Part shown: positions 47,630 through 58,200 of the stretch, piece by piece
Numbering within the stretch: position 1 is the stretch's first letter
Layout of the letters: each line of letters begins with the position of its first letter
Assembly: GCF_964204645.1 (NCBI RefSeq)
Contig: NC_134027.1
Location: forward strand, 5,568,485-5,632,484
Origin: Tubulanus polymorphus
Taxonomy: Eukaryota > Nemertea > Palaeonemertea > Tubulaniformes > Tubulanidae
Direction: 5' to 3'
DNA: 64,000 bases
The notes under the pieces: model-generated
The model's input: only the letters and a program-made list of their open reading frames with translations
What the model was told of the DNA's origin: nothing
The model's database searches: none
Program-made: the position numbers and the translations under genes

Positions 47630-47840
47630 ACGGAAGAAAACTAATGTCTGAAAGCTTTTCAGCTCTTCGTCGCCGGTCACATGCCGAGAACACCAGACAA
47701 AGAGCCAGCCAGGAATATACTGCCCTCTACACGCCCTCACACAGAACGCGAAAACCAAGATGACCACGCCTTACTTTCACCATTTACCGACAGGGTGTGC
47801 CGGGTGACGTCAGTAACTGAAAAACCTATCAAATTGCCCA
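47630..47840 (+). mobile_element. Retroelement-like fragment, plus copy
   Basis: The translation AGHMPRTPDKEPARNILPS and RPHTERENQDDHALLSP aligns with the minus-strand copy at 48204-48471 (AGHVSRMSDKESVRKWLPS, RPHTEHENQDDEASLSP). The GHVxRMxD pattern resembles the region after the reverse transcriptase domain of some LINE elements. This copy is diverged and has lost the conserved Met and Val positions. Confidence 0.5.
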
Positions 47841-47873
47841 AGCCAAAAATAGGGCAGCGCAACTGGATTGCCC

Positions 47874-48190
47874 GCACTAGCACTCAAAGGAAGACAAGAC
47901 TTAGCCCTGCCCGAAGCAACCCACGCGGAATCAATGAATACTAACACGCAAAGGAAGACAGGGAAATTTATCCCTGCCCGAAGCAATCCCTTAAAAGGAA
48001 TCAATGAAAGCTAGCACGCAAGCGATCCCGCAGTGAATCAATGAATCCTAGCACGCAAAGGAAGACAGGAAAATTAATCCCTGCCCGAAGCAATCCCTGA
48101 AAAGGAATCAATGAATGCTAGAACGCAAAGGAAGACAAGACTAAATCTTTGTCCGAAGCAATTCCTGAAAAGGAATCAATGAATACTAGT
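47874..48190. repeat. Minisatellite of ~60-70-bp units
   Basis: Four full units and one short unit share CAAAGGAAGACA, CCTGCCCGAAGCAATCCC and AAGGAATCAATGAAT followed by CTAGCACG. The short third unit lacks the middle. The array lies between two inverted copies of a retroelement-like sequence. Confidence 0.85.
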
Positions 48191-48203
48191 AGACAGTCCA
48201 GCT

Positions 48204-48647
48204 TTACCACTCCACTTTTAACCCGTGCAATCCGACTGACTTGCCCGTCATTGACGACACCAAGCACACTCTATTGATACGTGGGGAGAGTGAGGCCTCG
48301 TCATCCTGGTTTTCATGTTCCGTGTGAGGGCGTGTAGAGGGCAGCCATTTCCTGACCGACTCTTTGTCTGACATCCTCGACACGTGACCGGCGAAGGAGA
48401 GCCGACGCTTTCGGACATTAGTTTTGTTCCAGCAAACGTTGAAATTCGACAGAGAAATCGGCCCTGAAAAATAGAAGGGGTTAAATCCTGAAAAATAGAA
48501 CGGATTAATTAACACGGAACAGTACAGGACAGCACGGAGACGAACAGTAACACATAAAACATAAAGACGTCGTTCCTCAGGAAGCAGGAACAGGAGCAGG
48601 AGCGGGAGCGCAGCAAAGATCGCCAGGAGGAGAATCCACGGTAGCAT
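48204..48647 (-). CDS. 147-codon ORF: hydrophobic start plus retroelement-like tail
   Basis: The ORF starts MLPWILLLAIFAALPLLLLF, a signal-anchor-like segment, and ends with RRLSFAGHVSRMSDKESVRK and GLKVEW before a stop. The tail matches the plus-strand copy at 47630-47840. Between the parts a 24-bp tandem duplication encodes NPFYFSG twice and looks like two successive acceptors (CTATTTTTCAG), so the tail could be a separate exon or fragment. It is best read as a LINE-derived fragment next to a chance or unknown hydrophobic ORF. Confidence 0.3.
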   Translation of the reverse strand: MLPWILLLAIFAALPLLLLFLLPEERRLYVLCVTVRLRAVLYCSVLINPFYFSGFNPFYFSGPISLSNFNVCWNKTNVRKRRLSFAGHVSRMSDKESVRKWLPSTRPHTEHENQDDEASLSPRINRVCLVSSMTGKSVGLHGLKVEW

Positions 48648-49996
48648 GTTCACAGTGTGAGTAAGCTGAGGTGAATGGCCTATGCTTGTGTACACCGTGG
48701 TCAGCCGGTGACGTATTCGATAGCGCGTATAAATGATATCAACAACTCTGAAAAACCGCAATTGTGTCTCTATTGTTGAATGGATTTACATTATGAAAGG
48801 TTCCACCGCCGGGTTGAATACGCACCAGTAGTCAGTTGAACAATATAGTGGAGGAACTTTAATAAGGCCAAGAAATAAATTACTTGATTCCCAACAGCTA
48901 CTTCCGAATTTATTAGCCACCGCCTGTTTTTTTATCTTAAATTCTAGAATAATTTATAAATTATACCGACCGATAGCACTTCAGTTAAAGATTCACACCA
49001 ACACAGGTCTTCATATCATAGAAACCGCGTAAACATTTACTAATGAAATTAGTTTATTAGTCACAACTACGAAAGGACAGTTCATGCACCCCGAGATAAC
49101 TAACTCACACCTAGTCAGTAACCTGACTGTGGTTTAGTTTCACGATCGGATATTTTCACAAACCACAGGGTATAAGCTCATCCGATTATAAAAAGCTTAC
49201 CACCAACGATTAGGTAACTAACTAACTCACACCATGCACGAGCAAAGTGGTCTATTTGAGTCATTGGGGGAAAACCCACTAATACCTTGTATTCACGATT
49301 AATCATCATTCATACTGTTATCACAGAATCCCGTCAATAGACAGATTTTCATTTAAAAAAACTCCTTGATTCAATTGAGGGGAGACATATTAGGCTTTTT
49401 TTAATTACTAAGAGCACCGATCCTCTGAAATTCTGCCAAAAACTTCACGCTTACCACTCATAATTTGTAAAAAAAACAAATTGTTTTCTTTAATTTTGAT
49501 ACTGGATTAAACGGTACATCGTCATGTAAATTTAGGAAAGTCCATATTAGAATTTCGTTTCTTGTTCTAATTTACTCTTATCCCATTTTTGATTTTGGTC
49601 AAAGAGTATGGCGGTTTCAAATCATGCGTTCGCTTACACTTCTATGGTACAGGGTCAGTCTGTCCATGAGGATACTAGTTGTGATAAGTCAGACAAGTCA
49701 TGATTAAGCATTAAAGCAATTCACTAAGTGAAAAACTGCCATCTGCCACTTTTTTCCGCATTAAGCGTTAAATTTTGCTTAAGTCTACAAAAATCATATC
49801 ATCATTGATGCCGGTCCTCTGATAGAAGAAAAATAAACTCAGAAGAAAAACCACTCAGTAAATGATAATAATATATTGATCAGTTTATTAATCACAATGC
49901 AATAAAAGTGGTAATTTTCAATTTGCTTCGTCCAAATTCAACGCTCGCTGTTGTAATGTGGTCACATTTCTCTGGTGAAATTAATCCCTTAAGTTC

Positions 49997-50073
49997 CTAA
50001 TCTTTGTTTCTTGGTGAAATAATGTACGTTCGATCGCCATCAATGACTCTCGCCTTTCTTAATTTCCTGCCAC
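49997..50073 (-). CDS. Candidate short terminal coding exon
   Basis: After an acceptor (TATTATTTCAG) a split-codon frame reads GRKLRKARVIDGDRTYIISP then RNKD and TAG. The composition looks coding, but no partner exon upstream could be tied to it. It lies about 700 bp upstream of GLYCTK on the opposite strand. Confidence 0.3.
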
Positions 50074-50163
50074 CTGAAATAATAAAAAGAAAGTATTTCT
50101 TAGTGGTTTCTTAGTGGTTTATTATTGAGTCTGTAAAACATTCTTTGAATTTAGAAAATTATA

Positions 50164-50260
50164 CAGCGAAACCTCGTTGCAACGAACTTCAGGGCACCAG
50201 AAAATCTGTTAGTTATAATTCGTTATATCAAGTATGGAAATAATTGATATAAATTTTATC
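50164..50260. mobile_element. pogo/Tigger-like element end
   Basis: CAGCGAAACCTCGTTGCAACG followed by GTTATAATTCGTTATATCAAG resembles the ends of many pogo/Tigger-type (Tc1/mariner superfamily) non-autonomous elements. Only one end was found. Confidence 0.45.
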
Positions 50261-50736
50261 TCTCTCTTTCATCTCCTGATATATATTATACATGTAATCT
50301 TCTTTTTTTACACTTGATCCCTTTTCTCCTCTTTATTGTAAAAAGCCAATTAGGGTGCAATAAAGATTAAATTGAATTGAATTCAGCTGAGCTCTCCCAT
50401 ATTGATTTGTTACATCTACATTCAACAACCTTCGCAGGGTGGCTCCACACTGTCAATTTGACGTTCCTTTTAACGAGAACCTTTGGAACCTTTTTGGTTC
50501 TATAAATAAAGAATCCGTATCGCAATCTTTAATTAGTGTCAATGCAAGCAATGAGGATTTCAGTTAGAAATCAGCCGTCCAATCAAATGAATTAAGAACA
50601 ATCGACCGACTGGCAGAGGAGCGGTTGAGGACTGCTCTGCTGACAGCTGAGGAGAGTGATGAGGGAAAGAAGTCACAAGATTCAACAAAGTCAAATAGAA
50701 TAATCAGTAAAGTTGTTGTGTGACGTAGTAACCTAT

Positions 50737-50766
50737 ATGGATCATTATTGTGTTTGTGCTGTCTGA
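50737..50766 (+). promoter_or_regulatory. Short upstream ORF before GLYCTK
   Basis: ATG at 50737 opens a nine-residue frame (MDHYCVCAV) that ends in TGA seven bases before the GLYCTK start. If the transcript includes it, it could lower initiation at the main start. The 5' end of the transcript is not known. Confidence 0.4.
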
Positions 50767-50773
50767 TAAGAAA

Positions 50774-52793
50774 ATGAATTGGTCGCTATTATTTTGTAAC
50801 CGAACATCAAGTAATGTTTTACTTACTAAATTAAAACGAATTCAAAGATTCTCTAGTCATACCTCGATCCGAGCTATAATGTCATCTACAACGACCATAA
50901 TCGATGGAAATAGTGGTGGAATAAAATCCAAAATTGTGGAAAATCACCTACAAAACAAACTGAAGAAAGACGCTAAGAACATTTTTGAGCGTGCAGTGTA
51001 TCATGTACAACCTAAAGACATGGTCGATAAGGCACTTCACCGCGAAGGAGATTCACTGTTTGTCGAAGGGTATGAGTATGAACTACGCAAGAATGTGTAT
51101 GTTGTTGGTTATGGAAAAGCAGTGCTTGGAATGATCAGAGCAACGGAGAATGTTCTCGGTGATCATATTGCAAAGGGTGTAGCCAGTATACCAGTCGGCC
51201 TTCAGGATGCATTTAAGCTATATGGAAAGAGGTTTGTATGAATCGGACCTATCCTTACTCAGAACCCCAGTTTTGAAGGGTATTTTTATTTTGTGCGGTA
51301 TTTATTCTTTATTTTACAGTGAATTTCTACTGAAAGAGAACACCAAGATACAGATATATGAAGGAGCTGAGAGTAATCTACCGGATCAGAATGCTTACGA
51401 GGCATCAATGCATATCCATCGACTTTGTCAATCATTGTCAGAAAAAGACTTATTAATCGTTCTCATGAGTGGTGAGCATTATATTCTATAGATTTCAGAT
51501 CCGCATCTGGTGATGGGAATTTAGCAATTAATGGGAATTTTGTTTTGCAGGTGGTGGTTCAGCATTATTACCGGCTCCAATACCACCAATCACTTTGGAG
51601 GAGAAAGCCATCGTAACTAGGCTGATGTCTACTAATGGTGCAACCATACAAGAAATAAATACCGTCAGGAAAAATTTGAGTTTACTTAAAGGCGGTGGTC
51701 TTGCTGAAGTTGCGGCTCCAGCCCAGGTTTGTCAAAAATTTTACACTGCATTCATGACATGATTTCTTTTCTGAATTTCCCAGAGTCATCTAAAGTTGAA
51801 ATTAATCTTTTGAATTGTTAGGTTATCAGTTTGATGCTGTCCGACATTATCGGAGATCCGATGGATATGATCGCAAGTGGTCCCACTGTATCCGATACTA
51901 CCACTGCTCAACAATGTTTAGATTTGTTTCGAAAGTTTGGAATCGAAAACCAAGTTCCGGTATCGGTTTTGAAATTCTTGCGAAAAAGAGCGCTGGAGGA
52001 TGATCGAAGGCTGTTGCGAATTCAGAGAGAAGGTTATGACCAGATTAGTGGTGTTAACACGGCTGTATCGACATCAAAACATGATTGCCGCAATGTTCGT
52101 AATATCATTGTCGGTTCGAATAAAATGGCCGTCAAGTCTGCTGTAAATTATGCTCAGCAATTAGGATATTTTTCGGTAACGCTCACTTCCAAGATGTCAG
52201 GAGAGGCGTCGAAGGTTGGCATTTTACTGTCACGTCTGGCAAAATTCGTGGTCTTATGTCGTAGTAATAAAAGGGACGACGGCAATCGAGAGTTGATCAA
52301 ATCGGAAATGGATTTGTTAAAAGTAGGAATGTCGAAGCAAACTATTAATCGTATATCGTGCGCTGTCGCTGAAGCGATTAGTTGTAATCAGCCTTTGTGC
52401 ATAGTTGCTGGAGGTGAAACCACTGTTACTGTTGGAGGCAACGGTAAAGGAGGTCGAAACCAAGAATTGGCGCTCTCCGCTGTTATCGAAATGAATGAAA
52501 TGTTTACAGAACAGTCAACGTTGGACAATTTTTCCGTACAACTGCTCAGCGCGGGCACTGATGGTCAGGATGGACCAACAGAGGCAGCGGGTGCGTTTGC
52601 GGCTCCTCATGTTTATTCTTGCAGTAGGGAAGCTGGTTTGGTTCCCGAAAAATTCCTGAAAGAAAATGATTCTTATAATTTTTTTGCACGAGTAAATGAT
52701 GGCAAAGATCACTATATTATTGATCATACTGGCACAAACGTAATGGATTTACAGATTTTGCTCATAAGTCCAAATGATTTTCGAAAAAAGTAG
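50774..52793 (+). CDS. GLYCTK: D-glycerate 2-kinase, complete (4 exons, 585 aa)
   Basis: Exons: 50774-51231, 51320-51471, 51551-51726 and 51822-52793. They total 1758 nt with consistent phases and end in TAG. The protein phosphorylates D-glycerate to 2-phosphoglycerate in serine and fructose breakdown. Visible features are the N-terminal glycerate-kinase domain (NVYVVGYGKAVLGM), the glycine-rich SGGGSALLPAP loop built across the exon 2-3 junction, SDIIGDPMDMIASGPTVSD, and the C-terminal MOFRL part (VAGGETTVTVGGNGKGGRNQ and SAGTDGQDGPTEAAGA). The family usually has about 520 residues; the extra length is partly a basic, Ser-rich N-terminus (LTKLKRIQRFSS) that could be a mitochondrial targeting signal. 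Met44 (MSSTTT) is an alternative start. The frame upstream of 50774 is closed by TGA. Confidence 0.97.
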
Positions 52794-52860
52794 TGATTTT
52801 TGACACGTTAATGTCTCAAATGCATTTGTCTAACAAGTGGACATGGTGTCCCTAGACAAC

Positions 52861-52970
52861 GGGACTCAGTTCCACAGTTGTGAGTTAGAGTTAACTCTGA
52901 GTTAAAGTTAGTTCATTTTCAGTTAACTCAGAGTCAAATCTTAACTCTGTGGAACTGTGGAACTGGACCC
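52861..52970. mobile_element. 110-bp foldback element, second family
   Basis: The ends GGGACTCAGTTCCACAGTT and AACTGTGGAACTGGACCC are imperfect inverted repeats. Pairing resumes inside (GTTAACTCTGAGTTAA against TTAACTCAGAGT). It is distinct from the 131-bp family whose copy begins two bases later. Confidence 0.7.
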
Positions 52971-52971
52971 T

Positions 52972-53102
52972 GGGGTCAGTTGCTCAAAAGTTGTTTACAG
53001 TTAACCAGTGGATTGTTGACATAGTGACAATTAAAATTTCATTGTTACTATGGTATCTAACCACCAGTTATCTTTTTAAATAACTTTTGAGCAAACGGCC
53101 CC
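52972..53102. mobile_element. 131-bp foldback element, copy 2
   Basis: It has the same length and layout as 5113-5243: GGGGTCAGTTGCTCAAAAG at one end and CTTTTGAGCAAACGGCCCC at the other, with the shared internal phrase GTTGACATAGTGACAATTAAA. It has diverged more in its arms than copy 1. It directly abuts another foldback element. Confidence 0.8.
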
Positions 53103-53154
53103 TAGTTGTTGATGATTGTAGTGAACTGATTCTTGATTTTGTGGTGGTGAAGAG

Positions 53155-53160
53155 AATAAA
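53155..53160 (+). terminator. Candidate GLYCTK polyadenylation signal
   Basis: AATAAA at 53155 (another at about 53170) is the first canonical hexamer on the plus strand after the GLYCTK stop. Using it would place both foldback elements inside the 3' UTR. Confidence 0.35.
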
Positions 53161-54017
53161 ATGGTAAAATAAAATGATAGAAGCAGTTGACTCTGTCTTT
53201 TCTTTCTCTTTGCTGATCTCTTCTGTGGCGGACTTCATTTGATCCAACATTTTTTGTAGCGAGTCTACTAAATGCTACTTAGTCCTTCTCTTTGGAAAAA
53301 TTTTAAGGCTCTGATTATATCTTCTTCAAGATATTAGATTTTTTTATTTGTCCATCACCATTTTTGAGCTCGGGTGGCTGCCTGGTTGTCATAGTAGTTG
53401 AATTGTCAAAATATAAGTGACTGCAATTGTGACTTGTCTTTTCAAGTGGTACGAATTGAATCTGAGATTCCTCTTATTCATTTGATTGGTCCATACAAAC
53501 GAAGAAACAAAAAGTTTTAAGTAATAATAAAATCATTGTACATGTATTTATTTTTGATTTAACGTGACATTGTCATCAGTTTAATACCACCAATAATAAT
53601 ACTACCGTAATAGAAACAAGAGATATGAAAAACTAGCAGTGTATTTAAGTAGAAGCCTAATAATTCTAACAACTACTTATATTTAGGTTAACTACTGGGG
53701 ACCTACTAAGATCATTGTAACATTTATAAAACAACTGAAAACTCAGTAACCGGGGAGTCTTTAAAACTGACGATATAGGCCTGCAAAGGCCTAGAACCTT
53801 ACTAGTTGCCTATATTAGGCATATAATAAAACACCAAAGAAATCTGTTGAGTTTCAGTTAGTTCAAAACCAAATTACTTGATGGACGGACAAAAAGTGGA
53901 GATTTTCAGAAAATGTCTATATTACTGAATCAATAACGAAAAAAATTCTAATTTCTACTCTTACCGGTAGATAGTCTCTACAGAAGGGAACCTGCATAGA
54001 ACAACACTTCATTAAAA

Positions 54018-54044
54018 CTATCCTCTCATTAGGAGAGAGGATAG
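54018..54044. repeat. Short perfect hairpin
   Basis: CTATCCTCTC and GAGAGGATAG form a 10-bp perfect stem with a short ATTAGGA loop. Its function is unknown; it lies in the convergent intergenic region. Confidence 0.5.
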
Positions 54045-55261
54045 CCAGAGTAAAAAAATGGCATTATCACAGATAATTATAAACATCAGAAAATGCCACT
54101 TATTTACTAGTAGAAAAGGTATATTGAAAGAAAAAAGTGTTAGGAAGAGTAGAGGACATATATAGTTTAAAAGCACAAAATATTTGCAAATTTAACAACT
54201 GGATATTTAGTCGGCTTGTCTTTCAGCTAATAGTAGCACTAACTATTCATCTACTTTTGGCTTTCAAAAATCACAGCTTGCGAAAATGTAACATAGATAC
54301 ATTGTTGTACATATAAAGATAAAAACACTGGACCAAGTGGCATATACATGTACATGTAAAATAACAACTATATACATTATTTCAAGTACTAATAGAGATA
54401 ATATCAATATGAAGGCAGAATTGTGAGTGCATAGCTGCCAAAATGATCCAAAACCTGCACACATTATCATTTAGGCACGTTAAGTCGAAGGCAAAAATGT
54501 CAAAGACATGTCAAATTACCGGTTTCAAAGATTCTTGCGTACAATATTTCGAAAAAGAAACGCATTGGAACACTTAACCAGAATTATTCCACAGACAGCA
54601 GTCGGAATGATGAAGTGTAAGAGAGCCTCCCTCGATTAACAAACCAAAATAAACATACAGAACAGAAACTGATGTGAATCGGTGCGCGAACGATACAACG
54701 AAACTATATAAATCAACAGCTGAACTAGAATAAACATTTACATGTAATAAAAAATGATAATAATAATCTCAAATAATCAGTTACAATTACACGCTTGACA
54801 AACTTCAACTGTTACTACATCGTAGATACACGGGGAAGCAGATGGTCCCTGTACAATTGCGATTTTGAGTTATTTCTTAGGTATTCACTTCATGGAAGTC
54901 GTAGTCAAAATATAGTACCCCTGAAACTACTATTAAAACTTGAATTACCGAGACGCATCCTTGTAATGAGGTTGGAAAACTAAACATCTACATGTATCAC
55001 ATTTATTATTTACATTTACGGCACATCTAACACTTATGAAGACATATACATGTAGCACCTAGAAAACCATAATATGCGAAATGGATGGATTCTATCCATA
55101 CAAAGTTGCTAACCATGAATTAAAACATGCAGATTTTGGCACACGTTACACACGCTGCTGTTATAATGTTTATGAATGTTTTCTGGGAATAAAATGCTGT
55201 CAATATGTAAGAAGAGGTGATCATTGTCTGACAATACTGATTTATAAATCCACACGAACCG

Positions 55262-58200
55262 CTAATGAAGTAGGTATTGTCTTCGTAGCAATGCGAGGTA
55301 GTCATTACTCGATTTTCCATATGAAAGATTGAGCAAACTGTCATCAGCCAATCGAGGTGTTTTTGGTGGATCACTTGGCACTGAAAAACAAATACAAATG
55401 AGATATGAATAGAATATTAATTTAATAACAAACTAGGTCAAGACGACTAGAAAGATAATGTATGTTTTAGTGCAAACTGCGTACCAGATAATCCACTGGT
55501 GATTTAAAATCAGTTGTGTTTGAATCATTGAGGAAATTTATGTTAAGTATCGTTATATGAAACAATATATTGTTATAGAAATTCAAATCAAAATGAATTA
55601 ACGAATTAGAAATAAGAATTAAGGGGTCATTCATTTATTACGTACGCATTAGGGGAGGGGGAGGGGTAAGTGCAATTGCGTAATGCAATGCTTAATGTAT
55701 ATGAAAGAATGGCCGATTTTGCGTACAGAGGGGGAGGGGGGTTGAAAAATTCAGATTTTATACGTAGGTAATAAATGAATGATCCCAAACGAAAAGCACA
55801 CACCAATAAAAAGCCCATAAACAGAACCTTAAATTCGAAATACTTCCGTCGTGTTTAAAATCGTCTTTGAATTGGAGGATTTTAGAAATAAACAGAACAC
55901 GTCTAAAACCAACACCGCATGCCTATACATGAGAATTGCACAATTACCTAACTGTATTACCGCATACATGGCATGCATGCATTTGGTGGCCTAGTAGTAA
56001 TAAGGTTTATGAAGATCGGCATCTGGCCGAACCAAGCAAGACTTACTCGCTTCTAAATGTTTGGCAATACTACGATTGAGTTCATTACGCATTTTATAAG
56101 TAAAATCATTGTTATTATTGGCGAGAGTTGGGCTGAGTTTTCCTGAGCCGACTGGTGACGAGAGCCATCCGTTTTCAATACCCATTGTTGACATAGGACT
56201 CGATCTCATCTTTCTTTCCAGACTGAAAAATGAAAAATACAACTACATACATAATAGATTTCAGCGATTCCTTAACATAACTACAGCGGAGCCTTTGCAC
56301 ATGAGATTGAAATTAAATGAAATTTCCATCGACTTACTTTAATTGTGCCTGTGAATCGCAGGCAATATCATTGACCTTTGTCAAACGATTAGAAAGTTTC
56401 TCTTTGAGCCTCGCTTCATTTTCTACTCTCATTTTCATGCGGTACAATTCAGTGTCTTTCTCTTCCACTTTATTAGCCAGATCGTGGTGGCTCTGACGTA
56501 ATTTAGCCAGTTCTTCCTGAAGTTTCAAAGAAATAAGTATAAAAATACTTTCTTAATAATACTGATATTCTAGTCTGATATTAATGGCCGTGACAGTATA
56601 CAAAACTATACAGTGATACAATGTGCAGTCTTGTTTAGTTTGTTAGTATGTCTCCACAGAAAGAACATGAATTAAATGATCATCACAGATGCTTCACTAC
56701 TGACTACTGTCGAAAAAGCCAATGGTACCAAGCTGTGAATTAGTGCCAATGTAAAAGTCAGCTACAGTTAAAGCAAATGGAGTACTTTTCAGAAAATAGT
56801 AAGAAGATGAATTCACAAGATGCTAACCAAAACTGGAAAGGAAAAAAAGGAAATGTTTGGCTCTGTCACTGATTTACAATCACCAGGTTACTTGAAACAC
56901 AAACAATACAGACAACATGCATGTAACATAAAACAAAAAATGGTACCGTGCATTTAACACAAAACAGCATGATGCTTGGTGGTGCCAGGACATGAACTGG
57001 ACAATACAACTAAACATGTCTTACAGTACATTTTACCTGGATATCTTTTTGTTTGGATTCATATTCGGAACGTAGTTTAGATTCGTTATTAGTACGAATT
57101 GTATCAAGACGTTCACGAGCCTGAGACTGGTCTTCGAGAAATGCATTGACCTCTTCAAGTTTCTGATTGACTTCAAGTCGAGATTTTGTTTCTAATTCGT
57201 TGCGTAATTTGTCTACATCGACGCGATCGACATAGTTAGCAGCAACGTGAGCCTGTAGACATAATATAGAGATGAAGACATACTACTACCTAATTAGGAT
57301 TAATAGTTGATCCAGCGTAGATCAGAGGAAACCTACTATCTAAATGTGCAAAAAGAATTAGCTGATTGAAAGATGAAAGCGGAGTGAAACAAGATTACTG
57401 TTTCATACGTTTTGCATGTTTTGAAATTTTTCAGTAAGCTTTCAGTCAAACTGTAAATTGTATTTTTGCAGCGCTTTTTCTTTAGCAAGGAAGGAAGCAT
57501 TAACAAAAAAATATTGCGAAACAAAAAGGGCAAATCCATATACCAGTACCCAAAAAATGCAAGGTGACTCTTCCTTCCCATGGGATTTTAATGAATACCA
57601 CAGCAGCACCTCTGCAGTTCATTCACCACATCACTGATGCAACATTTGGCCCATAATTATACCTTATGTAATGCGAATTCTTCCTCGACTTTTCGTTTGG
57701 ATTTTTCAAGTTTTTGATATGATTTCTCCAATGATCGTAGTGAGTTCAATTCTTGTTGAAGCTGACGATTTTTCGCTTCTAATCGTTCTTTCTGATCGGT
57801 TTCATTTTGTAACTGATGGTTCACATCATCCATCTAAAACAACATAAACGAAATTGCCAGAAATAATATATATGCGATAGATGAAAAATTCGGACATCAG
57901 AAATTGTCTAATTCCCTAAAGTGGTTGACCTATGGTAATAGAATTTCCAATAAATCCTACGCCCGTCATCATTTATTCATCATACTTTGAAACTATTTCA
58001 ATTCTGGTTGAATAAGTAAATAATTCATTAATGGTTAGCAGACATTTATATGATGGAGTACCGCCTGAATGACAGTTATCTGCAACCAATACCATGGTTA
58101 CACAAATAATATGATATTTTCTGTCGTTAAAACCTGGAATGAAATAGTATGTCAAGCAATTAATACCAGTTGGAAGAGGTTTATGGTTCAGCAAGTCAGT

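Larger units (their letters stand above)
35856..50773. other. 15-kb repeat-rich region between MBTPS1 and GLYCTK
   Basis: The two genes diverge, so both promoters should lie at the ends of this region. The interior holds foldback elements, tandem repeats, a low-complexity T-rich tract and short exon-like ORFs, each listed separately. No complete gene of a known family was recognised. Confidence 0.6.
52794..55261. other. Convergent intergenic region, GLYCTK to ANKRD26-like
   Basis: GLYCTK (plus) and the ANKRD26-like gene (minus) converge here, so it should hold both 3' UTRs. It contains two foldback elements, AATAAA signals near 53155, and a 10-bp-stem hairpin at 54018. No coding exon was supported in 53200-55261. 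Confidence 0.55.
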
